A stretch of DNA of 64,000 nucleotides from Kappaphycus alvarezii (GCA_002205965.3 NADL03000607.1:682001-746000); one strand, 5' to 3'. Positions 29,061 to 42,947 are shown, counted from the first letter of the stretch. Made by a program: numbers and translations. Notes: generated by a model not told the origin, from the letters alone.

Positions 29061-29780
29061 TTCTTAGATTAGACTTTGACTCTCAAATTCCGAACTATTT
29101 GTGGCTGCACTGGAATTTTTCTACCAACTTGTTTGACCTCTCATAAAGGAAGCGATTTAGTCAACTTATAAAAAAATTTCTACCAAGCTTAAATTCTAAA
29201 ATAAACATACTAAATACTATAAAAAAATCGTTACCGAGAACATTATGGACGAGTTAGACTAAATATAGTTACTAACAGGATGAATATCTAAATCTACTCC
29301 TTCCAATCTTCATCCCCGGGATAAAGGCCGAATACTTCTTACTAAACCTATGTACCACAATATAATCCCTTCAAATTCGGTTGAGCTGCCCCTCTTCACC
29401 TAGAGCTTCCTCAGGCGTACCGTAGTCCTCCCACTCCTCCTCATAACCGTCAATATGCACTCCATATCTTACAGAGGAATCTGAGATTAAGATTATACCC
29501 TCATGCTCTCCTTAGTCCTTTACAGCAACTCTTCCACAGTTGTACATCAGTGGTGGCCATGACTCCCCACCACAGTCCTTATCTTCTGATCTCTCCACAT
29601 TTTCGGAACCCGTCATATTCATTACTTCCTCTTCTGGCTTCTTTTTCTCTTTTTCCTCATCTTTTTCCTCGGCTTTCCCAAAAACTGACTATAAAATACT
29701 CCCGAACGCGTTCCAGGTCCTTAGTTCTGAGGCAGTCATCCTAATTAGTTGGTGAATTACCATCAAACCTGACCACTGAC
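29060..29780 (-). pseudogene. Relic of acidic-protein repeat, copy 1
   Basis: Shares its right-to-left order with 57860-58740: a Glu/Lys/Asp-rich region read on the minus strand (here KAEEKDEEKEKKKPEE near 29640-29680 and YEEEWEDYG near 29430), then AT-rich bases, then a shared segment containing TTGACTCTCAA, CAACTTG(T/C)TTGAC and a run of GTCAACTTATA or similar (29070-29190 here). Stops interrupt the frame. It seems to be a repeated gene or a non-coding element carrying an acidic frame. The plus-strand frames at 29540-29755 are shadows. Confidence 0.35.
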
Positions 29781-32700
29781 GATCCTGCAGGGTTTGGGTA
29801 CTTTTTCTATATTGGGAAAGGGCGGAGGTTGGTGAAATTGAGGACAAAGTGAGTGAGCCGATGGGGTGGTTGATGGCGGGAGTATTGCTTCAAAGACCTC
29901 GATATGTAACTTCAAATAGGGGAATAACCTCGTTTATTTTTAAGCCTTAGGTGAAACAGAAATGTAACGCGAAGACCCGGCTTTGAATCTGAAACTACTC
30001 GTGCCAGTAATAGAAAATCTGTTGTATAAAATGGCGGAACTGAATTAGAAGGGCGACGCAAATCAAGAGTCGAAATGTTTCTATTAGTAAAAGAACATTA
30101 AAATCCTTAAATACAAAATATAAAACAGAACCGTATAGTGAATTTGGATTAGTAAAATAAAACGACTTTAATGTTTCTTATTTTCTGAAATGAAAGCTAT
30201 AGTGACTGTTTTAGGGAAAGACATATCAAGAAAGGATCTCAGAAGACAAAGAAAAGGAATTTGCGGAAGGGACCAAATCAAATTTAAGACCTGCACTCAC
30301 TCAATACATATGCAGAGCTCAGCCAAAGCTGATAATTCACTCAACATGAAAGTGGTATTGGTACTGATTATTAAAGCTTCGTGTCATTAAAAAAATGAAC
30401 TGCATTCTGGATTATTGTGAAGGGATTGGCTATTGAGATCTACAATGCTACCTAGTTAGTCCTGGAGAACGCATCGGGGTATTTATAGATCTTGAGCCTT
30501 CAGTTATCGTGTCAAACACATTCAAACTTCTTACCTTTTCTACCTCTGTCAGTTTATCAACTTTTTAGTCTTAATCACGTCTAAATATTTATTTTTACAT
30601 TATTATACCGTGGTTACATTCAATAGCTGTATGTATGTTTAATTAGCTCGTAACATTAAACAGGCATTTAATCTGAGCCAACGTAGAACCACCGCTCCGA
30701 ATACCATTTGTAAATGCAAGCGAATTCCACTATATAACTAGGTTCACCGTATTAACGTATTATTATACTGTTCGGATTGCCAAATAAAGCCATAAAGACC
30801 CAACAAAAAGAAATAAATGAATTTATGTACAAACTTACTATACCCTTTTTCACTACTTTACAAAATGTCACCCTCTGAGTAAGTAGATGAAAACTGTTAC
30901 AAATCTTTTCCAACAGGTAATTAGGATTTGAGGCCCTCTTATTTTTTTTATTATCTCAGTGCGTGTTGCGTTCAAACTAGCTAGCTGTTTATAGTATTTC
31001 ATATTTAGGTAGCCAGGGACTATTATTCATAGCATTTCAGATTTCTTGACCTGATGGTAACTTCAGCAAGATCATAACTATTGTTTGAGCTTGTAGATCG
31101 TGCAAAGGATCTTGTATTTGTGATTACAGGGAATTATATCTTAGTCCGAGTGTCATTGATATAGCACTGGCTGCATTTAAAGGATGGATGGGCTTTTCGT
31201 ATATGGTGTCAATAAAGAGATCTACGTACCAAATGAGCTATATCTGTGAAGAGTGGACCGCTGACACGACCCGTGTGTTGGGAATATTATTGTGGTACCA
31301 ACGCTGATCAAATACAGCTTAAATATCTTTGAAGCTTTTAGGGTACCTTGGGATGCTGCAAAACTGGAAATGAGCCGATATTTTGTTGATATAAGTGAAG
31401 TTTTGAAGAATTCATTTATCTGCTCAGAACATAACGCAAACCATTGTAAACTATGAAAAATTTAAACTAGCTTCTCAGCCTAAGTTCCTGGATTTAGTGC
31501 AAAATTGTAAGCGACGGAAACAAAGGAAAGAATGACTTTGGCCTGTAATAACTGTCACCCCGTGTCATCGGTGGTTCCATTTTCTGTTGAAGCCAGCGTT
31601 CCACTATTACAGGTATCAAAATAATTTAATTATTAATGCTTCCTCAATACTTCATATTTCATCTATACTCCTTTAAAGAAAAATATGTCACTTTTTCTTT
31701 TCAATTGTATAGTAAAGAAGAACAAGAAAAATTATGATGCAGACTTGTTTTGATCCATGCGTTAACAATGTCCACTGGATACCTTTAAAGTAATCTAGAA
31801 TCGTCATATTCATCCAAGGCTACATCTGTGGATTTTCTGCCATCTACAAGCGAGCGCTGACCGCGTGCAAATGTATCTAACAGTTGTATGGATTATTCTT
31901 TTACATAAATTGTAACTGTGTATGTGGCATTCTGGATACGGCCTTTCTCAATTGGTCACTATAGAATACTCAATGGAAGCTTTTTATACCATCTGTAGCC
32001 ATTTGTTCACTCCACTTTGGAATTCTTTCATACTATATATAAATTGATAAAAATCTCAATTTTAATAAAAGCAGAGCAGTTTTAGGTCTCTTCACGAAAG
32101 AAAATTGTTCTTAATGGGATGAAAATTTTAACTTTTATGATATCCGCGCAATATACCTCAACATACTTTAAGTGACAAAATTAGTTCTTTGAGGCATTTC
32201 AGTGCTGCGATAACATCATAATCTTTTATCAACAGAAAATTTTGGCGTAATGTTAATATTAGCCACATTAATTGGAACAAGGTTTTCTTTGAGGCCGCAA
32301 ATGGAACATGACAGTGGGTTTCCATGACATAAAATGATTACTCATATGGGTAAAGATTAGACGCTGCAGTTTAAATGAACAAAATGAAACTTTAATTTAT
32401 TCAACTAGTGAAAAAATCTAGTCTGGGTGGCATTGAGCTAGCCAAACTCTATCTCGGGTACACCTCCAATATATATAGAACCATTTCTGGAGTCTCTCTT
32501 ATCTCTCCGTCAACTGTAAACAGCCTACATATCCCCCTCACCTCGCCTTCTCTCTATCGCGCTCGCCCCGTGGTTCCTATCCCTTTGCTTCTCCGAGAGT
32601 TGCAATCATGCCAGCAACATTCTGTCTGGTTGTTGGTGTTCTAACTTTTCAAAACCTGCCGAGGAGCTTTTACAACTTTTTGATCTCCTCACGTGCTTTG

Positions 32701-33415
32701 ATTCGTTCCTACTGTATATTTATTGCATTGCCTGCGAAGACTGCTGACAATTTTACAAAAGAAGCTTACAAAAAGGCTGAAATATAATTTTTGGCGTTGC
32801 TTCTGTCAGTAAAATGCGCGTACACTGCTCACACTGCTTTTTCGGCACGTTACTGTTACAACTTCACCCCTATGTTGCAAGGCACGGATCAGTTTCCTTT
32901 TCACTCAACCACCGATGCCTCTCAGGACCTAGAGGGCAGATCGGAGGCCATTAATATAGGAAAATACATTACGCTATCGGTATCAGGGGGGGCAATGCAG
33001 TAATCGACTGTGGTGCTAGCTAAGTGATAGCCGGGCGGTCCACGTCGGCCACGTGCATAGGTTTACGGGACGCGAAAGTGTTCGCCAGAGACGACCAGAT
33101 TGTATAACTAGTGTGTCCGCAAATACTCGTTCTGTTGACTCCAAAAGATGTATGCAATTTTCCACCATGTGCGGGAGGTGATCTTCAATGAAGTGGCCGC
33201 ATAGAAGCACTAAATGATAACTAGGTACGTTGCTCACAGAAGACTATTTAACGTGTTCCTGCATTCGCTGACCATACAAGTGTACAGGCCACGTACTAAT
33301 TGAACCCTATTCTTACCTTTTGCACTTCTCGGGTACATAAAAAAACAAAAAATAGACTTGAAAGAACGACCAAATTCACACCAAAAACCGAGTAGCCCCT
33401 TTTCCCTCTGACTCT
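29780..33415. other. 3.6-kb AT-rich desert
   Basis: Read on both strands. No frame exceeds about 80 codons, and none shows a transposon motif, zinc finger, signal peptide or tRNA arm that I recognise. No tandem array or shared repeat was noticed. It may hold long-decayed elements. Confidence 0.5.
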
Positions 33416-34111
33416 GTTTTGCCGGATGCCCAATTCGAAAAAATCCCTTACATCGAATCATTTCCGAAGTTGCATCCACGGTGGATCCCATTCAGTCCTT
33501 TGTTGAGTTTTCCTCTCTCAAATGCGATCTCTCATCTGCCATCGTCTCTCTTTTTCACCACACCGCCAGTATCTCTTCTGCATCCGCATACTTCCGTGTA
33601 CCGCCCGTCTGCGGCCCTACAAAAATTCTGCTCATTTCCAACATACTTCCGCATCAGCTGCCTTGTCTCATCATCAACACCAAACGCTCTCCCCACTTTC
33701 TCCGCTGCACCAAGCTCAGCAGCAACACCACGACCAAGCCCAACCGCGACAACGCCCACATACACCGCTGCCACTCAATCTTCCACAATCTATCGACAGA
33801 TACAGTTCTTCGCGTGTCAAACTATCCTCCATAAACAGCAGATCTATTGCTCTGCACTTTCAGGTGACCAATCCACTCCCGACACTAAATCTCCCTCATG
33901 CCACGGGGCAGCCCATGAAACCCTTATCACTGCCCGAGCTTCACCTTTCGCCTTCGCATCTTTCCATCAACCGTTGTCTTCTGTCCAGTACCCGCAACAG
34001 CAGAGACATGCCTTCCCCCCGAATCAATCACTGCAACCGCCTTTGCAAACTCCAAGTCACTCTGGGATATTGCCTGGCGCACTCATTTCGTTGAAATTTT
34101 CCACCACCTAA
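33416..34111 (+). other. C-rich block open in all three plus frames
   Basis: Three overlapping plus frames (230, 117 and 190 codons) stay open because the strand is rich in C and poor in TA/TG stop triplets; a minus frame is open too. The peptides are Ser/Pro/Thr/His-rich low complexity with no domain. It may be a decayed gene, a disordered-protein exon or just skewed sequence. I could not decide which frame, if any, was used. Confidence 0.3.
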
Positions 34112-34189
34112 TTCCGAGTGTCCAGCCCTTCTGTCCTCGATTGTATTTTGCTGGATGCCGAGGACCCGTTTAATATGTGTAATAATTAA

Positions 34190-35440
34190 ATGGTATGCGT
34201 AGATCCAAAACAGACAATTCCAAATAAATGAATAGTCAATTACCTCATAGGACTGAGAATAATAATATAAGGAAAACCAATATTTATTGATCGACTGGGA
34301 TAGCTCGATGGCCCGAGGCTTCTGGATTTTTCTAGCAGCCCAAGAATATTTCTAATGCATATCAGAGTAGAAAAGCTACCAAGATGTTTACAGCAGTATA
34401 ATAATTATTTGTACACCCCATGCTCGGTAATAACTTTAGAATAATTCTCCAGGTGAGAATTAAAACAAATAATAAGGTTCTGGCAATATTATTCCATCAG
34501 CTATAACTGTAAAATTTAAAAAGTAACCCTCTAGATATAAATTTTTATCACGTGTAATACAGTATACCACATGGGCTAGTGAAAATTAAATAAAGTTATT
34601 TTCGAAGATTCACACAATAGTTAAAAATTTCCGACCTCTGATAAAAGCTTTTCCATAATTTTTCATATCTATAGTTGATAGAAAAAACTGATTAAATATT
34701 TTCCAATATTTTAAAAACGTTTATCAACTTTCACACCACTTCACTTCAGAAAAATATAAATTATATTTTTTTATCCCGTTGACTGAACTGATTCACGAGA
34801 TAGACGTTTGTTTCAATATCATTATCTTTATCTGGTGAAGTACTAAGAATTTGATCAACCAGATTCACTACAAGGACTAATAATGAACTTTTGGATCACA
34901 TAGAAAATAATTGAGGGATTTGAACCACTGATTTTAAGCCAAAGCAAAAAGTTTATTATCCGAATGTATTTTACACTCTGAATTTACGTTGACTAAGCCA
35001 TATAATGCGGACAATAATAAAAAATAAAAAGTTTTTCTGTGAATTCTCGAGAAGGCATCACGTAAACATACCGAGGAGCTGATCCATATTGTAAAAATAC
35101 TGATTTGACATCGACCTTTGATAAACTCTATTTCAAAATTGTAACAATCGATAAAATAATTGTAGTTTCTATCGGAAAAAAGGTTATGAATATTTCTTTA
35201 GCTTATTTTTCTCCTTGTTCTCATTTCCATGTGGAGCAACCTGTGCCTTGAAATCATATTTTTCAGTATTCATAATTTTAATGTAGTATAAAACGTGACT
35301 GCATATCACATTTGAGCCCAAAAGAATTTTTGAAACATAAATATAGAACAGTTTCTGAGAAAATTGTTTTATTATACACTGTATTCATTCGAAATATTGT
35401 GAAATGGAAGTTCCAATGCTTCACGAAAAAAAAGGTTTGG
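34190..35440. other. AT-rich stretch with similarity to 10090-10590
   Basis: The first 430 bases resemble 10090-10590 (TCGATGGCCCGAGG and surrounding order). The rest is AT-rich without frames except 35312-35593, which I do not support as a gene. It may be the 3' part or LTR of a Copia-2 type element, although its orientation relative to the relic at 35450-37560 does not fit simply. Confidence 0.35.
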
Positions 35441-35449
35441 ATCCAAACC

Positions 35450-37560
35450 ACTTATAATAGAGATCTAGATCTTGTTTCCAGAATATCTCAATTACGTTCG
35501 AGGTATAAACGCAATTTCTTGAGCATCAACTACACCATTCTCACTCAATGGAATTTGAATTACAATATATATCGTTGCATGTTCAAGAGATAATACATTT
35601 CTAGTAGAGTCTGAAATATTTTCATCATTTTCTGCCTGAGTTTGATTAAAATCACAGTAGTCAAAATGTTTTTCAATATTGTCGTCAAAATGTTTTTCAA
35701 TATTGTTTTCACACGAATTCTTGATTTCATGAGTACTTAATTATTCACAATTTCCCGAAATTTTTTCAACAAAGCTACCAGTTGACTCGTCCAGTAAATC
35801 ATTCGCTTTTTGAATTTTATACGACAGTTCATTTAAGAGGCTGAGTGAAGAACGTCTTAATTGCTGCATTAATAAATCTTTCTTTAGATCAAGGAACTGC
35901 AACAAGAAGAGGTTTTTTCTTGACTATTAACAATGGTTGTGGAGATGACCACGACCCTCTCTTTTTGGTTTGTCGGATGAATAGAAATTCCCATAATATC
36001 GCCAACATTAATTGGAATATCGGTTACAGACTTCGATTTCATGATAAGATTTAATTTCCTCTTGTCAATCAGCTCATCATGAGCCCTCTTTAAATTCTTC
36101 GGTATAGGTTGAGGAATAATATTATCGATGGGTCTGGTGTGACCAGTGGCGAGTTCGTATGAGGAGACATCATCGTTTCCATATAAATCATTCGATATTT
36201 GAAACATTGCAGCGACGCGAACAGTACCACTTCTACGGTTTTCAGATAATGTTAAACGTTTGTATATATCTCTTGATATTTTTTGTTTCGACTAAATATA
36301 ATTTTTGTTGTGACGGCAAGACCCAATCGGACAAAATAAAATCCATTTTCTGTCGATACAGTTAATAAATTATCATTCTCAAACTCCTGATTTCCCATCT
36401 TGTTACTAGGGTCCCAGAAGGGTCTTAACCAAAGATTTTCAGAATAATTAATACAATTTCTCATTTTCAAGGAGGGGAAAATAGCGCTAGTAGAATACCT
36501 GGTAACTGAGTCTATAATGTGAAGAATATCCAACATCTACACAAAAAATTGATCTACACACGCAAATTAAAGCATCCGCAAGATATAGATCTTATCAATA
36601 CCGTACGAGGATGAGTAACTTTTTTTATATCACAAAATTGGCATGAATCAGCTATATTTGATAAATAATTTTTTGCATTCATGGTCCCAGATAATATTTC
36701 TCTGTAGTACTACTTTCATAACTTGGATATTTAAGTGGCCACATAAATTTTTGTGGAAATTATTTACTTTTTTCTGTTTTCTGCCTAAGATAATTTTTTT
36801 TGTTGTACTGGTATTTGTTGGAACACATTATTAATAGAAATTAATTTTCTATAGTATTCGAGATTCGTATATACATATTTACGGGAACAAAAGAATGATG
36901 GCCATTATCTACTAATGTTATTGATTCTATTTAATTATTTGCGGAATTGAACTCTATGCGGTTATCCGCCATATGAATAGTATTTGACTTTTCTGTTACA
37001 TTTCTTCCGCTAATCCATTAGAATGATCCACGAATGACTAGATACCTTACTTTGACCCAATTACTACCATCTGAAATAGCTGGTAAAGATATGGAGCCGA
37101 TTATTTTTCTTTTTTTGCCTGAATGAGATCCATCTCCATATTGCCAAAAGGACGTTTCTTTGATATATTCCGGATGATCAATCAGCTTTTCATTCCATTC
37201 AGGAAAAATAAATTTTGACAGTGCTCGTAGTTCAATTATTTCCATTTCACTATACGGTGCTCCATTATCAAGTAACCGATCTGGGTAAAAATCTTTTGAT
37301 GGAGAATCAAGCAATTTTTTAGCCGTATGAAATGTTATAAAACCAGGCATATTTTTGTTTTTAATATTTTACATGTTTTACACTTTTTAAGATGAACCTT
37401 TAAAAAATATTCTAGTATCCTTGTACTTATCTTCTTCATAAGCACAATATACAGTTTCAACACATCGGTCACGAGTTTCTTTTGCCTTAAGTGCGGTTTA
37501 TTCTTGAGAGAGTAGTTAATGTTTGGGTTTTTTTGAACATTGATGTTCACGGACATCAAT
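35450..37560 (-). mobile_element. Decayed Copia-2 relic
   Basis: Minus-strand fragments in copia order. They are protease at 37350-37018 (LLDNGAPYSEMEIIELRALS, then YGDGSHSGKKRKIIGSI and LVIRGSF), an integrase piece at 36536-36400 (LLDILHI or similar, HIIDSVTRYSTSAIFPSLKM), the link region at 36207-35884 (ISNDLYGNDDVSSYELATGH, then KRAHDELIDKRKLNLIMKSK), and an acidic Asn-rich tail to about 35450. The link region matches the plus-strand copy near 11900 (SNDLYGNDTMSSFELA). RT and RNase H are missing, so the element is truncated. Confidence 0.75.
35663..35712. repeat. 24-bp tandem duplication in the Copia-2 relic
   Basis: GTCAAAATGTTTTTCAATATT occurs twice with a 24-bp period. On the minus strand it duplicates the peptide NIEKHFDD/Y in frame. 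Confidence 0.8.
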
Positions 37561-40290
37561 TACCACCAACACTTCATAAATAGATAAAACCATGATTTTG
37601 AAACGCTCTACCTCATCAGTTTTTAGCAAAAATGCAAAATCAGCTACTGTACTCATTTGGTCCTCTACTCTGATATGTGACTATGCTTGTACAAATTATC
37701 TCGCACGGCCAAATTTTTTCTTCGCCATTTTGCAATTTGTTCGTACCCAAGTGCTAGTTTTCAAGAGTACAGATTAGTACAAGCACGAGCCTGCCTCTAA
37801 TTGGTGTCTCGATAGAGTATTTCTATCTTCTCTGGTTCCATCTCGCGCCGCATTCAGAGAGTAAATCGAGTTGAAGGCTCTCTTTCCCCTGCTAGAGCAA
37901 GAAAGGGTATTCACGAAGGTGATATTAGGAAAAGTCGGTCCCTTCGCTACATTCTATTGTTTTGATGTCCAACCTTGTGCTTTGGAGACTATGGAGTGCC
38001 TCTACGATAGGACAAAGGACAGTTTTCTTGGGAAGGGAAAGTTGGCGATCGTCAAGGCCTATTTTGTTGCGCACCACGCAAGAAACGCATGAGTTAATCG
38101 CCGTGTAAATATGGTCTTTCCAGTAAAATGCCTTTCTGATTTTGCATATCACGGTGAAAAAGAGGGAATTAGCTGTAACATAAAAGACAAACCGAGAATT
38201 CTAGAGTTTCGATGCTTGCGTAGAGTCCATAATTTTAGGGAACATATACTAATTCTTTAGCACCTTGAAAGGTGTCTTCTAATCTCTACGAGCTTTGAAA
38301 TAATATCATTTGGTTTTTAACCTTCATTGATTTCGTGCAAACGCCTCCAAGGTCACCTCCGTGCTAAATATTCATCATCCTTTCAATCCACGGTACTCGA
38401 TGCCAACTTCAATCAGAAACAAAGGGAATCCTACTATCAATTTCAACTGCCCGAGGCATATCAGACAAGGTTCTAGGCCTTTGTTCCTTTTTCAATCGAT
38501 TTTATTTATCTCCTACAAACTAAAAGCCCCAGTTCTAAGTGTTTGGAAAACCCAAAGGAGTTTTGCTCAGGTTTTCTATGAACTAAGGTACTGCAACTGC
38601 GTCAATATCTCGTCTACTTTCCAAAATGAAAAGGTTTTTGGTAAATGTTCTGAGCTTATGCTCAGGAGATGGTACTGATCCCCATAGATCCAAGACTTGT
38701 GTCCCTGAACATGAAAAAGGGACAGATTCTAAACTATGTAGCTGGTAAATGATCCGCAAGGTTTGAGTGAAACCAATCCTTTTGATAAATGCCTTTCCTT
38801 TTAACGTCCCATGGTGGTGGATTTCATTATTGCTTAATCCAAGCGAAATGAATTACGAGACGTTGTTTAAATATTATTGCCTGCAAAGTCGATTCTAAAT
38901 TCTTCAATACTGTCGCAGCTAAGGAATTTACGCAAGAAAGGCATGTTTCAGATATTTTCAAACATTTATATTTGTGAGCGCGACGTTTGAATTATCTATT
39001 AAGAAAGAATCAGAAATGATACCTATTTATGGTTATCATTCCCTGTAAATAAATTATATGATAAATCAGATCGATTTAATCCTCGAAGAATGCACTTTTT
39101 ATGACTAACTAGTCAGCAATTATAAGTTTCGGTGAGCTTATTGACCTCACTGCATACTTGTTGGCGTTTTAACGAATTGATTACAGTATTATGGACTTTG
39201 AAATCAATATTAAGACTAAAAATCATCTGATATCTAACTTACACGCTCGTTCATCTGATTCCCGTGGAGCATTCATTTTATATGTTTGCGCATATTTTTC
39301 TATTATTTGCACTGTTCAAGTTACATTGCTTATTTTTGTAAAAACACAATCATGAATATCAAGACTGATCGAAAAAGCCAAAAAGGCAATATATACGGCT
39401 CAAGTGGGCCCATTGTGTTTCAGAAATCTGCATGCAATAAAATAGACAGATCCATTTTCCTAAAAAAGAGCAGATCTTACCTCCGAGCTCGGAATCATCA
39501 TTATGATATGCCCTGATTCCATTCACTTTCACGAGTTGAAGTATAGCATTGCAAAACTCATTGATTTTTTAGATCTTTTACTCTTATACAAGTTCATGTC
39601 ATTTTATTTTCAAGAGACATTTTTCTACATGATTAAAAACAACTTCGAATGTAGGTTCTGCCATCTATTTCCGCTCAAAATTTTCAAATACTTTAAATAG
39701 ATGATCACATCATCTTTCATGTCCAGCATACTACTGAAAAAGTTTTTGGAAGATGTCTTCGCTGTCTCACACCTACAATAAGCTCGAAAACTCAAGATCT
39801 TGAAATGTTGTATGTAACGCTAGTTTGGTCGAAGGTCTTACCAAACCAAAAATTTGAAATCGTCCGTTTGATAATTTTCGTTTTGGAATCTACAAAAAAA
39901 AATTGATGAACGGATAAACGGCAGAATAAATGGCAAACCTTTCTGGCTTTTTGAAAAGATCTAATTCCTAAGGAATAAAAGTTTGTTACAGACAAATGAT
40001 TCTCTACAACGCAGCAACATTCGAGATGCTGTGACATCTCAGCACATAACGCAGCTCTTTGGTCATACCATAGATATAAGGTGGAAATGTTTTGTATCAA
40101 ATCACATCCTACATTTTCATTTGTACATAAATAGGAAACATTTACGATTTAAAAGGCACGGAAGAGAGCGGAGGGTATTAAGAGTTCAACTAATCAGATA
40201 GACGTCGGATGTACATCTGTCGCGCCTGTATCACTTTAGCTGGCTATGTGCTAAACTGATAAAAATATCGCGAGGCTCCTTCTGCGGGGA
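37561..40290. other. 2.7-kb stretch without supported gene
   Basis: Short frames only (up to about 105 codons at 38361-38678), none with a domain that I recognise. Base composition varies from moderately AT-rich to very AT-rich. No repeat shared with other parts of the window was seen. Confidence 0.45.
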
Positions 40291-40299
40291 GAAACAGGG

Positions 40300-40372
40300 G
40301 AAAGTTTTCAATGTTTTACTCCGAGAAGATATATCCGATGTATCCCATGCTCTTACAGACAACCACAATCGA
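40300..40372. repeat. Solo end of short element C
   Basis: GAAGATATATCCGATGTATCCCATGCTC-TACAGACAACC-CAATCGACTTAAAAA follows the terminal inverted repeat of the element at 62342-62721 base for base, with a few changes. The outermost part (TTTTCAATGTTTTACTCC) is more degraded. No partner end was found to the right. Confidence 0.75.
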
Positions 40373-40380
40373 CTTAAAAA

Positions 40381-40518
40381 ATGTGTACGGACAAAGTAGG
40401 AGAAACAGCGACGGGAAGCAGCGAAGGAAGCGAAGCGTCGGAAACAGCTCTGGCTTTCATCGCCCAATTCGCTAAGCACCAAAAATATCTATACAACGAC
40501 CCCCGCTATGGAAATAAT
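40381..40518 (+). CDS. Possible first coding exon beside a transposon end
   Basis: An ATG right after the element-C end opens a frame with a Ser/Glu/Gly-rich start and then LAFIAQFAKHQKYLYNDPRY, ending at a good 5' splice-site-like sequence (AAT|GTGAGTTT). The 'hydrophobic-x-x-x-x-H-x-x-LY-x-D-x-x-Y' pattern recalls the start of MADF/Myb-like DNA-binding domains used by transposases and transcription factors. No following exon was found, so this could be a relic of an element's transposase or coincidence. Confidence 0.22.
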
Positions 40519-40689
40519 GTGAGTTTCTCTGTATGCAACATATATTTTTTTGACGTCGCGCTCATAGATCGACTAAGTAATTGGGCTAATTTATGCGAGT
40601 GATATTGTACTGTGGTTTTCATTGATATCTATGGCGCCTTGAGCGACTTCGGCAAAGGTTTTTTCCGCAGCCCTCTTTCCTTTTCTGCT

Positions 40690-40870
40690 TGTAGTCGCAG
40701 TTACTCCCCTCAAAAGGAGCTCCGCGACTTCATTACCCGTTTGAGTTTAGTCTCCAAATAATGCAGGCGAAACAGGTTTTCACCCGCCGCCCGCATCCGT
40801 AGTTAATTTATGAATACCCTCCGCATACTTCGGTGCAACATTGTACAACCCATAAAGATTTACCACCATG
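40690..40870. repeat. Fragment of element B region
   Basis: Matches 15510-15710 and 62025-62225: TTAGTCTCCAA-TGATGC or similar, CCCGCCGCC-GCAT, TAATACCCTCCGCA-ACTT and AAAGATTTACCAC. It is a third, truncated copy. Confidence 0.7.
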
Positions 40871-42439
40871 GGTCTCACAGTTTTTTTTGATGTTGCTATT
40901 TCTAAATGTCACTAAGATGATAAAAATCTAGCCCTCTCGCTTTTCTTGTAGCTTTCTTGTTGCTCTACACTTAGTGAAGTTGCGGGTGCTCAACAAAACT
41001 AGCAGGATGCGACTGAGTATAAATAAATCAGTAAACAACGACTGAATTTGTTGCGGCAATACAAATATCAATTATTCTAGCGCGAACTGCGTGGTTTTCC
41101 CGCACAATCCGTCTTTTTCGCACGTGTATCTAGTTGTAGGGCAATTTTCGACGAAAAGTAAGACGCAGTCGTCATACAGAATATGTAAATAGTTGTTCTT
41201 TTCGCAACTAAGAAAAACCAATCAGCCGAGCACAGTGTTTCGTAGTATAAAAAATTATAAGCTCGGCTTGTAAAGGCCACGATAGAAAAACACCAGCAGC
41301 CTTGCTTCATGCTTCGTGTGTAATTCATTTTAATGGCTGGTACTACAGTAAGGCTTCACATTGATAACAGTTTATATCAAATAGTTTCGACGAGGTCCAT
41401 TGTAGGACCTGAAAATAGGAATAAATACTAACTGAAGTCCGAACCTAGCGGGCGTAGAGTATCTACCTATGAATTACCCAAGGAGCATGTGTGGAGAAAT
41501 GAGTCTTGTTCCGTAGTAAGCAGCCCTTGCTCTCTACCAATCTACTGGATATTTTATGAGGGGACTGGGTACACAGTATCTTTAGCCGGGCCTGCTCCCA
41601 ATTATGGGCCATCTCCTCAGCCAGAACCCCTGAGCCGCAAGATTCAACATTTTTTCCCAGCATGTTTGGCAGGGCCCACCTCTAGTAATGGAACTGACGT
41701 CTCAACTGGAAAATCTACACTAGAACAGTCAACACTGAGTCTATAAAATTGTAGCTGGGCCTAATTCTACTATTCTTTCGACTCCTCAGTCTGAGCTACT
41801 GCTCCCGGAAGGTCAGAATCCAACTGAATGTATTGTCGAGCTATGTTTAGGACTTTAGAATAGGTATTTAAGACAGTCTCAAAAGGTGAAATTCGTCGAC
41901 TGAGAGGCACAAGATCTGGGACCCACCCCGAGGTTCAACTAGCAAATATCTACTGGGATCGAGTCCCCGCCCGCAGTGACCAACAGAATTTTTTAATTGA
42001 CTACTTTCCAACTTTCGATGAAAAAATGGCGCAGCTCGTGGTGCAGACCTACGATTTTAGCTTAGGACGAACTACCCATATGGGAATTCTCCTGCATCGA
42101 AGTACTCGCTAATGCAAATATTTCTAAGATGATCAATGTCTTTCTAGAAGAACGTGGAGTTGATCTTCGTTGTTTCAATCAGGGCAGTAGTCTCATAATT
42201 ATACGCATCATAAGCTTCCATCTGGAAGGAAGACCAATACCGTGAAGAAGTTCAAGCAGCACTAACTTGTCACAACGCCTACCGCCATGTGCACCTTTCA
42301 ACTGAAAGTTGAGCTACTACTCTTCGCGAGCTGTAGAATTCAGAACTAAATCCCAACCTTGAGAATCCTCACCCACCAGAAAGCCGTCATCTCCAACCCG
42401 AAAATTTCTACAACAACATTGCAACTGTCGATGCGAAGA

Positions 42440-42947
42440 TACATGCGTATTACCAAAGGGACTATAGAAAGTTTGGGGGTACAACTGAGGAAAATCTCAA
42501 CATTTCTATCACCCAATACAACCACACCTGCGACATGATCAACGTACATCCCACTGATAAGACCAGGTCATTCGACATATGCTCCGAGGCAATGTATACA
42601 GATTATATTATTCGGATTTGACCAGTATCAAGGACTGGTGTACCACGGTAAGTGAATTGCAACGAAGTTTCAACAGTATGCCTCTGATGGCTCAGATAGA
42701 AGACGAGGCTCAAGAAGTAAACATCAACCAATTCATTCAAGGGGATGTCAATGAGGGGTTTGAACTTAAGCAACTCGCCTGTCGCATAGAAGACTTGGTC
42801 CCACAGTGTGCCGATGGCCGTATCGGCGAACGTGGCAAATTTCGAGCTTTGTACCAAGCAGTTCGTCTAAGGGACTGGGCCAATGCTCCTATTTCTAATA
42901 TGAGTCAAAAAATCCGACATACAACAGTTTTCTTGATGATCTTTTAA
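42440..42947 (+). pseudogene. gag: Copia-1 relic Gag fragment
   Basis: Frames here read RLYYSDLTSIKDWCTTVSEL, MPLMAQIEDEAQEVNINQFI and LACRIEDLVPQ, parallel to FYYSSLRNMQSWDQIVHALQ, MQSIEDEVSLLNINNFMIDS and LARKIEDLVPS in the Copia-1 Gag. The frame keeps going through the point where the young Copia-1 copy shifts, which helps locate that shift. Confidence 0.7.
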
